Assembly (NCBI GenBank): GCA_030146605.1
Contig: JASLBO010000283.1
Location: forward strand, 1-11,704
Direction: 5' to 3'
Length of the DNA stretch: 11,704 nt
Source: Sphingomonas sp.
GTDB taxonomy: Bacteria > Pseudomonadota > Alphaproteobacteria > Sphingomonadales > Sphingomonadaceae
Under the pieces are notes generated by a model. The model was not told where the DNA came from. It worked only from the letters and a program-made list of their open reading frames with translations, and did not search any database. This document shows, piece by piece, positions 6,288 through 11,704 of the stretch. Numbering within the stretch: the stretch's first letter is position 1; every line of letters begins with the position of its first letter. The translations under genes and the position numbers were made by a program.

Positions 6288-6535
6288 TCACCAGCGCCCG
6301 CGATTCCACTGTTGATCAGGCCTGCACAATCCCGCGGATGCGCGCCTGCGGTGCCGCGCTGGCGACAGGCGGAGTGCAGCCGGAACCGCCGCCGGGAGAC
6401 CTCCGGCGTTCCGCGTGGTGCTCACCGATGACCGGGGGGTGAACCGCCCGGCAGGGGGAGGAAGGCTCGGCGATGATCCCGGTGAACATAGGGGAAGTCC
6501 GGGAAGCTCAAGTAGCTGCCAGTTGCGTGAAATCG
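6288..6535. other. Convergent intergenic gap with hairpin candidates
   Basis: This lies between the ends of the PhoX-family and transglutaminase-like genes. I see no gene. Two hairpins could act as shared terminators: CGCCGG-7-CCGGCG (6390-6408) and CCGGGGGG-TGAA-CCGCCCGG (6432-6451, one mismatch). Neither is followed by a T-run on either strand, so termination at these is weakly supported. Confidence 0.4.
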
Positions 6536-7312
6536 CTATGCGCGGGCGACGCTTACCTCTTGCTGCTTCATTTCCGCGGTGCCGAAAGCGGTGAGAAAGG
6601 CGACATCTGCGGCGTCGCGGCCGACGCCGATCTTGGCCATCGCATGCGCTTCGGCCATTCGCGTTGCGTCGATCAAATGCCATGCGCCGCCCAGGAAAAC
6701 CTCGGCCACGGCATGGAAGTCGGGCGGCTCGACTCCGAGCGCGTACACACTGGCCATGCGCGCCGGGATGCCCGCGGCCCGCGCGAAGGTGATCATGACA
6801 TGGGCATAGTCTCGGCAGATCCCCTGGCGCCTGACGAAGGTGTCGAGCGCCGTAGTGGTCGCGTCGCTTGCTCCGGGAACATAGGCAAAATGGCGCGCGA
6901 TCCAGTCGCGCATCGCGATCACCTTGGCGCCGTCCGCGGCGTCGCCAAACTCGGCCTGAACGAAACTTTCGAACTGGTCCGACGGGCAATAACGCGAGGC
7001 CATCAGGTATTGGACGGTTTCCCCGGGTAGCTGATGCGGTGGAACGACGGGGAGGCGGAGACAATCGTCGACCAGCCGTACGATGCGCACCGTCGCGCTG
7101 TAGTCCACGAGCAGCTGTCCCTCGACACGTACCCAGATACGCTCGCCGATATTGTCGTGGGACGCTACGCGCGCGAAATGCTCCGTGGTCGTGATGTCCA
7201 GATGCGCGGCCTCGATCACCTGTTCCGGGATGGCAGCCGCTTCGACCTGAAGCAGCACGTCGGTCGGCTGCGCGAACCAATAATCGAGCTGCGCCCGGAT
7301 CGACAGGGTCAT
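6536..7312 (-). CDS. Transglutaminase-like cysteine protein
   Basis: A 258-residue protein starting MTLSIRAQLDYWFAQPTDVL. The N-terminal half (about 1-100) is the beta-rich domain often found before bacterial transglutaminase-like domains. The C-terminal half has a full triad: Cys166 in RRQGICRDYAHVM, His200 in PDFHAVAEVFL and Asp215 in WHLIDATR. Such proteins are usually cytoplasmic cysteine proteases or amidases and seldom true crosslinkers; substrates are mostly unknown. No signal peptide is seen. The ATG at 7312 is preceded by GAGGCA about 8 bases upstream; the longer open frame to 7447 overlaps katE and is not convincing. It lies 52 bases after katE on the same strand, so it may share the katE transcript. 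Confidence 0.87.
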   Translation of the reverse strand: MTLSIRAQLDYWFAQPTDVLLQVEAAAIPEQVIEAAHLDITTTEHFARVASHDNIGERIWVRVEGQLLVDYSATVRIVRLVDDCLRLPVVPPHQLPGETVQYLMASRYCPSDQFESFVQAEFGDAADGAKVIAMRDWIARHFAYVPGASDATTTALDTFVRRQGICRDYAHVMITFARAAGIPARMASVYALGVEPPDFHAVAEVFLGGAWHLIDATRMAEAHAMAKIGVGRDAADVAFLTAFGTAEMKQQEVSVARA

Positions 7313-7364
7313 CGAAGTGCCTCGTCGGTCGGAATCGGATTCACGCGTGTCGTTGGGGACCCCG

Positions 7365-9452
7365 TCATGCCAAGGTGCGCAGCGAGGGTTCGCGGGTGTA
7401 GAAACGACGCTTCGCCGCCGCGACAAAATCCCCATCCAGCCCCACAATGCCGTCGTCGGCTTCCACCCCTGCCTTGTCGAGAAGCGGCTTGGCGGCGTCG
7501 CTCGCGCCGATCGCCTTGAGGTGACCGAAGGCGTTCATCACCCATTCGACTGCCGCCGCTTCCTTGAGCAGCTGGGCCGTGCCCGCCTCCGAGAGGACGA
7601 CCGCCACCGCATCGAACAGCTGCGATGGCGTGCCGGCGAGCTGCCCGTCCGCCTTCTGCTGCGCGCCGTCCGAAAGCCTGGCGCCGCCGACCTTGGGCGC
7701 CACGAGCACCGGTTTTCCCTTCGCCTCGTCGATCAGCGCAACGAGCGCCTTCAGTATGGCAGCGTCGGTGCCGTCTGCGATCAGGATGCCGACTGCGCGT
7801 CCTTCGAGCGTGTCCTTCATGTTCTTGTGGATCGACAGCGCGTCCGAGGGTGGCATCTCGACCGGCTCTTTGGCTGCCTTGGCCTTCGAGGGAAGGTCGA
7901 TGCCCAGACCGGCGGCGACCCGCTTTGCGAGATCCTCGTCGACGTTGCGCAGGTTGGCGACCATGCGTGGCGGTACCTGGTCGAGCAGACCAACCTTGGA
8001 GAGCTCGAACACGAAGGACGAGGCGATATGCGCTTGCTCGTTCTCGGTCTGCGAGCGGTAGAACATGCGTGCCTGGCTATAGTGGTCGGCAAAGGTGTCG
8101 CTTCGCACCCGCAGCTTTTCGCCCGTCTCGTCCCGGCCGGTCTCGGTGTGGGCAGTCGTGTAGCCTCGCGCCGGCGCCTCACGCGGCCCGGCTTCCTCGC
8201 CATGTTCGGCGAGACTGTTGGGCTCGTAATTGGCGCGGCCTTTCGGCACCATCGTCTGCATCTTGCCGTCGCGCTGGAAGTTGCCGAACGGGCAACGCGG
8301 CGCATTCACCGGGATCTGGTGGAAGTTGGTCGTGCCGAGCCGCGAATTCTGCGTGTCGAGATAGGAGAACAGCCGCCCTTGGAGCAGCGGGTCGTTCGAG
8401 AAACCGATGCCGGGCGGCACGTTGGTCGGCAGGAAGGCGACCTGCTCCGTTTCCGCGAAGAAATTGTCGACATTTCGGTTAAGTGTGAGCGTGCCGATCA
8501 GGCGGACGGGGACGTCCTCTTCCGGGATCAGCTTGGTCGCGTCGAGCACGTCATAGGGCTGCGCCTCGGCAAATTTGCGGTCGAACACTTGGACGCCGAG
8601 GTCCCACTCAGGGAAAGCGCCGGTGTCGATCGCCTCGAACAGGTCGCGGCGGTGATAGTCGTTGTCGGCGGCCTGCAGCTTGAGCGCCTCGTCCCAGATC
8701 GTCGACTGAAGGCCGAGGCGGGGCTTCCAATGGAACTTGACGAAGCTTACCTCGCCGGCCGCGTTGACCAGCTCGAAGGTGTGGACGCCGAACCCCTCCA
8801 TCGTGCGCAGCGAGCGGGGCAGGGTGCGGTCTGACATCGCCCACATCAGCATGTGGGTGGTCTCGGGCATCAGGCTGGCCCAATCCCAGAAGGTGTCGTG
8901 CGCCGAACCCGCTTGGGGATAGGCGCGATCTGCCTCCATCTTCACGGCATGGACGAGATCGGGAAACTTGATCGCGTCCTGGATGAAGAACACCGGGATG
9001 TTGTTGCCGACGAGGTCCCAATTGCCTTCGCTGGTGTAGAACTTCACCGCAAAGCCGCGAACGTCACGCGGGGTGTCTACCGATCCCGCACCACCAGCGA
9101 CGGTCGAAAAGCGCACGAATACCTCGGTTTCCTCGCCCTTCCGGAACACCGCTGCACGAGACAGGTCGGAGATGTCGTCCGTCGCGACGAATACGCCGTG
9201 GGCGCCGGAGCCGCGGGCATGGACGATCCGTTCGGGAATGCGCTCATGATCGAAGTGGAAGATCTTCTCGCGAAGGACGAAGTCCTCGAGCAGCGTGGGC
9301 CCACGCTTCCCGCTGCGCAGGCTATTCTGGTTGTCGGAGATGGGCACTCCGTGGTTGGTAGTCAGCACATTGTCGGCCTGACGCGTTTGCTGGTGCGTCT
9401 CACCGCCGTTGCCGCGCGCGAGGGTCGTCGCGTCCGATAAGGTCTTCTTCAT
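7365..9452 (-). CDS. katE: Large-subunit (clade 2, HPII-type) catalase
   Basis: A 695-residue monofunctional haem catalase that decomposes hydrogen peroxide. The catalytic His78 is in [14 protein letters not shown], the distal Asn at about 150 is in [18 protein letters not shown], and the proximal haem ligand Tyr364 is in [14 protein letters not shown]. The C-terminal section from about 560 ([20 protein letters not shown] onwards) is the flavodoxin/GATase-like domain that separates large-subunit catalases from the small ones of about 500 residues. The cytoplasm is the likely site. The ATG at 9452 has GGACGA about 6 bases upstream. A GGAAC-17-GTT promoter lies at 9569-9593, suggesting control by the EcfG general stress sigma factor. 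The transglutaminase-like gene follows it by 52 bases. Confidence 0.97.
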   Translation of the reverse strand: MKKTLSDATTLARGNGGETHQQTRQADNVLTTNHGVPISDNQNSLRSGKRGPTLLEDFVLREKIFHFDHERIPERIVHARGSGAHGVFVATDDISDLSRAAVFRKGEETEVFVRFSTVAGGAGSVDTPRDVRGFAVKFYTSEGNWDLVGNNIPVFFIQDAIKFPDLVHAVKMEADRAYPQAGSAHDTFWDWASLMPETTHMLMWAMSDRTLPRSLRTMEGFGVHTFELVNAAGEVSFVKFHWKPRLGLQSTIWDEALKLQAADNDYHRRDLFEAIDTGAFPEWDLGVQVFDRKFAEAQPYDVLDATKLIPEEDVPVRLIGTLTLNRNVDNFFAETEQVAFLPTNVPPGIGFSNDPLLQGRLFSYLDTQNSRLGTTNFHQIPVNAPRCPFGNFQRDGKMQTMVPKGRANYEPNSLAEHGEEAGPREAPARGYTTAHTETGRDETGEKLRVRSDTFADHYSQARMFYRSQTENEQAHIASSFVFELSKVGLLDQVPPRMVANLRNVDEDLAKRVAAGLGIDLPSKAKAAKEPVEMPPSDALSIHKNMKDTLEGRAVGILIADGTDAAILKALVALIDEAKGKPVLVAPKVGGARLSDGAQQKADGQLAGTPSQLFDAVAVVLSEAGTAQLLKEAAAVEWVMNAFGHLKAIGASDAAKPLLDKAGVEADDGIVGLDGDFVAAAKRRFYTREPSLRTLA

Positions 9453-9568
9453 GGCTGTTCGTCCGACAATGAGCCGGGGACAGCCCTCATCACCCTACCG
9501 TCAGGTAGTTGCGTCCGGAGGCCCGGGGCTGCTGGTGATTGATGAGGTCGCAGAATGCGTCCCGGCTG

Positions 9569-9593
9569 AACCAACCAACACATGTTAGGTTCC
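9569..9593 (-). promoter_or_regulatory. EcfG-type (general stress response) promoter of katE
   Basis: On the minus strand GGAAC (9593-9589) is followed after 17 bases by GTT (9571-9569), matching the alphaproteobacterial EcfG consensus GGAAC-N16/17-GTT. It reads towards katE. I scanned both strands for other GGAAC sites and saw none with correct spacing ahead of a gene. GTT also occurs at two shorter spacings here, so the match is good but short. Confidence 0.5.
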
Positions 9594-9665
9594 AGCAGAG
9601 CCGTCGCTGACGCCGAAAGGCAAGTGACCGATCTCGATAAGGCAATCGGGATGCCGGCCGCCATT

Positions 9666-9695
9666 GCCGATGACGCGAAACCCAATCGGCGTCAT
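9666..9695. repeat. Two overlapping alternative stems after the amidohydrolase gene
   Basis: ATGACGC (9670-9676) pairs with GCGTCAT (9689-9695). GCCGAT (9666-9671) pairs with ATCGGC (9685-9690). The stems share bases, so only one can form at a time. The site is about 20 bases past the amidohydrolase stop. No U-tract follows; it could be a weak terminator or a processing signal. Confidence 0.4.
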
Positions 9696-9714
9696 TCGCA
9701 CCGGGGCGGATGCG

Positions 9715-10857
9715 TCAGATCTTTATACCGAAGAGCTTTTGCGCATTCCGGAACGCAATTTTTTCCTTCGCTTCACGGGGCAGATCCACTGCCCGAAACC
9801 AGTCGGTCTGTTGCTTCATGTCTGCAAACGGGTAATCGGTGGCAAACATCACCCGATCTACAGCAATGTGCTTCAACAGAAGATGAAGCAGTTTAGTCCG
9901 CGGGAAAGCGCTGGTTGTGAACCAGAAATTGTCGGTGAAATATTGCCCGATAGGCTTTTTGAGTGAATTTTCGGTCGGCTCGCCTAAATCTTCCGCGATA
10001 CGCTCGAAGAAGAACGGGAGTCCCTCTCCCATATGGCCGATAATGATCTTAAGCTTGGGGAATCTGTCGAATACTCCAGTCATGATCATTCGAAGGGATT
10101 GAATAAGAACTTCCTGGTGCCATCCAAATCCTGAGCCGCTGAAAATATAGTCTTGGTACTCTTTGTTATATTCCGGCCGACTAATGCGGTAGTAAATGTC
10201 AAATACTTCAGCGGGCGGGTAGCCCGGATGCAGGTATATCGGCACGCCAAGGGCTTCGGCACGCGCCAGGACGGGCTCGAAATCGGGATGGTCGAGGAAT
10301 TTCTTGCCAATGATTCCATTGGTCATGGCGCCGACAAAGCCATCTTCCCGTACGGCGCGTTCCAGTTCGTCCGCTGATGCCTTCGGGTCCTGCAGCGGCA
10401 GGGTTGCGAATGCCTGGAACCGGCCCGGATTGGTAACCATCGGGCCATTGGCAATCGTCTTGTTGAGACGATGCGCAAAATCGATGCCTTTCCGACCGGG
10501 GATATTCTGCACGCCTGGCGTATGTGCGGAGAGGATCTGAACGTTGATCCCCGCCTTATCCATCGCGGCGATGCGGCTCGGGCCCAGTTCGGCAAGGCCA
10601 GTCGATTTGAGGTACTCCACGTGATCAGCGTTAAAGGCGTTCTGCGCGATCAGTTCGTCGGTGGAATAGGTCTCTTCCGTGGCGATAAATGGCAGGTCCT
10701 GGTCTCGCAACGCGATGATCGAAGGCTCTGCCGCGGCGGCGGGGGAGACAATGGCAGGCGCGGACAATCCGGCGCCAGCACCAAGTGCAGCCGCGCCACC
10801 TAGAAAATTGCGGCGCCCCATCGCCAGGCTCATTGGGGGATTTTCGGTTGATTTCAT
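9715..10857 (-). CDS. Tat-exported amidohydrolase-2 protein, dihydroxybenzoate decarboxylase-like
   Basis: A 380-residue protein. The N-terminus has a Tat signal: MGRRNFLGGAAALGAGAG, a hydrophobic core, and an AxA cleavage site near residues 40-43. The mature part is a TIM-barrel amidohydrolase_2 protein similar in pattern to gamma-resorcylate and 2,3-dihydroxybenzoate decarboxylases. It has GRFQAFATLPLQDP (145-158), metal ligand His210 in YLHPGYPP, catalytic His275 in IIGHMGEGLPFFFERI and Asp341 in FATDYPF. The usual EEH of the N-terminal metal motif is Glu61-Glu62-Thr63, so the second ligand histidine is missing, as I recall it is (EEA) in fungal 2,3-dihydroxybenzoate decarboxylases. GAGGAGA 7 bases before the ATG at 10857 fixes the start; the frame open to 11115 has no support. 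Its base composition looks less GC-rich than katE. Decarboxylase or hydrolase, substrate unknown. Confidence 0.85.
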   Translation of the reverse strand: MKSTENPPMSLAMGRRNFLGGAAALGAGAGLSAPAIVSPAAAAEPSIIALRDQDLPFIATEETYSTDELIAQNAFNADHVEYLKSTGLAELGPSRIAAMDKAGINVQILSAHTPGVQNIPGRKGIDFAHRLNKTIANGPMVTNPGRFQAFATLPLQDPKASADELERAVREDGFVGAMTNGIIGKKFLDHPDFEPVLARAEALGVPIYLHPGYPPAEVFDIYYRISRPEYNKEYQDYIFSGSGFGWHQEVLIQSLRMIMTGVFDRFPKLKIIIGHMGEGLPFFFERIAEDLGEPTENSLKKPIGQYFTDNFWFTTSAFPRTKLLHLLLKHIAVDRVMFATDYPFADMKQQTDWFRAVDLPREAKEKIAFRNAQKLFGIKI

Positions 10858-11474
10858 GTCAGTTTCTCCTCGATCCCTGCCGAGCACGACGTGGGTACAT
10901 GCCCGCCATCCTGCCGACTTCCGGCCTGGCGGAGCGCAACTCGTTGAACGCCGCCCGATTTGAGACTGTGGATGGGAATGGCAATCCGCATACGGACTGG
11001 ACGCCGGACCGATCGAAAACCCGCACTGCGTTGCGGCGTGTTCTATGCCGCCTGCCGCGGTGCAATTCGGTGGCGCCGCCGCTGCCGTTCGACACATGAC
11101 GTGATGGAGGTGCACGCCCCACGAGGGGGAAGACCAGTTGCGGCAAGCCGGATATTCGGACCTTGCGCTGTTCTATGCAGCCCTCAGCTCTCGCGGGTGG
11201 GTCGCAGCTGCTAGCGCCGGCCAGCGATGTGGAGTGTTGAGCCGACCTCTGACGATGACATCGCGGTCGCAAAAGATGCCGACCGACCATACGATTCGTA
11301 GTCGGGCGCCCCGCGCAAGTGCGTTTCCAAGTCAGCGCCGCCGGCAAGACGCGGTAAACCGGCTCGCAGTTCCTGCCATTTCCGCGACACGAACTCCCAG
11401 CGATGCAGCGCAGTTACAGCGGCAAGCCCTGTTGGGCTGCCCGCGATGACTGGTCCGGTTGCATAGTTAGTTGA
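10858..11474. other. Gene-poor region upstream of the amidohydrolase gene
   Basis: No intact gene is recognisable. Open frames on both strands (for example minus 11211-11573 and minus 10859-11347) are Arg/Ser/Pro-rich and lack known motifs or good ribosome sites. It should hold the amidohydrolase promoter, which I could not pin down. A possible methyltransferase remnant lies at 11117-11209. Confidence 0.4.
11117..11209 (+). pseudogene. Possible C-terminal remnant of a class I SAM-dependent methyltransferase
   Basis: One plus-strand frame reads DQLRQAGYSDLALFYAALSS then RGWVAA. This resembles the C-terminal end of some class I SAM-dependent methyltransferases, where an AGF-D-V/A-LFYAA helix-strand is followed by FRGWVA and the stop. 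Here a stop precedes it at 11102 and the frame runs on afterwards into low-quality sequence, so at most a decayed fragment remains. Recognition is from memory of the motif style and could be chance. Confidence 0.28.
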
Positions 11475-11704
11475 TGGGCGCCGGAGGGGGCGATTCCGAA
11501 AGCTGCCAATCGTTCGGCCCGCGCCGAGGTGTCCGGCTCGGCGGCAAAAGTGCTGGATCCGGTTCATCGTCATTGGGACGTTTGGGGCCTAGGCCGCCAA
11601 CTGCAATGGCTCGATTGCGTTCGAGACGATTATGCAGAATGGCATGCGTGGGCGATCACATCGCGACAATGGTTCGGCGCGCGCGCGGCCGAGGTGGATG
11701 CGTT
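11475..11704 (+). CDS. Possible partial CDS at right edge, tryptophan-rich, unrecognised
   Basis: This frame is open from after a TGA at 11472 to the window end (76 codons), while all three minus-strand frames have stops in the last 145 bases. The last 58 residues hold six tryptophans, with segments HWDVWGLGRQLQWLDCV and YAEWHAWAITSRQWFGARAA. No ATG is present; GTG at 11529 or 11550 could start it, but neither has a ribosome site. I recognise no family. Confidence 0.27.

Larger units (their letters stand above)
9453..9714. other. katE upstream region / downstream region of the amidohydrolase gene
   Basis: Contains the EcfG-type promoter (9569-9593). It would give an untranslated leader of about 110 bases, which includes a small hairpin CTACC-4-GGTAG (9495-9508). 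Nearer the amidohydrolase stop, two mutually exclusive stems occupy 9666-9695. A 78-codon minus-strand frame (9449-9685) ends in an ATGA overlap with katE, but it crosses the promoter and has no recognisable features. Confidence 0.5.

Noticed and set aside
6288..7280. 330-codon minus-strand frame overlapping the transglutaminase-like gene
   Set aside because: Arg/Ala/Pro-rich shadow of the real gene, which has a complete catalytic triad in another frame.
7317..8834. 505-codon plus-strand open frame
   Set aside because: Lies antisense to katE, which is an unmistakable catalase; the frame is open only because of high-GC codon bias and has no family features.
9449..9685. 78-codon minus-strand frame ending in an ATGA overlap with katE
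   Set aside because: Spans the EcfG-type promoter, has no ribosome site or recognisable motif; the overlap may be coincidence.
11211..11573. 120-codon minus-strand frame in the right-hand gap
   Set aside because: No recognisable domain, no ribosome site, and it overlaps the possible coding frame on the other strand.

Overview
The window is GC-rich, tightly packed DNA that looks like a sphingomonad-type alphaproteobacterium. This is an inference from base composition, protein style, one intergenic inverted repeat of a kind common in sphingomonads, and a promoter matching the alphaproteobacterial EcfG (general stress response) consensus upstream of a catalase gene. No rRNA, tRNA, CRISPR array or intact insertion sequence is visible.

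Layout. (1) 1-493, minus strand: a small helix-turn-helix protein overlaps by 4 bases a Clp N-terminal-domain protein that runs off the left edge. Two near-identical palindromes (452-467 and 478-493) lie directly before the start codon. (2) 494-918: no convincing gene; holds a long imperfect inverted repeat. (3) 919-4201, minus strand: an arsenic resistance operon in transcription order 49-codon leader ORF, arsR, arsC, a GNAT acetyltransferase of the ArsN/phosphinothricin type, acr3 and arsH. Most junctions are 1-4 base stop/start overlaps. A -35-like hexamer and a small palindrome resembling an ArsR operator precede it. (4) 4376-6287, plus strand, divergent from ars: a DoxX-family membrane protein, then a Tat-exported lipoprotein phosphatase of the PhoX (DUF839) family. 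(5) 6536-9452, minus strand: a large-subunit catalase (katE) followed by a transglutaminase-like cysteine protein, with an EcfG-type promoter before katE. (6) 9715-10857, minus strand: a Tat-exported amidohydrolase-2 protein related to dihydroxybenzoate decarboxylases. (7) 10858-11704: mostly gene-poor, with a possible remnant of a SAM-dependent methyltransferase and an open frame running off the right edge.

How the parts fit. The ars operon covers arsenate reduction (ArsC), arsenite export (Acr3), organoarsenical oxidation (ArsH) and probably acetylation of an amino-acid-type toxin (GNAT), all presumably under ArsR. The divergent PhoX-type phosphatase may supply phosphate, the competitor of arsenate, but that link rests only on position. 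Catalase and the transglutaminase-like gene look like a stress-response pair. The genes are mostly known families. The least explained parts are the leader ORF of the ars operon, the twin operators of the Clp_N/HTH pair, and the altered metal site of the exported amidohydrolase.
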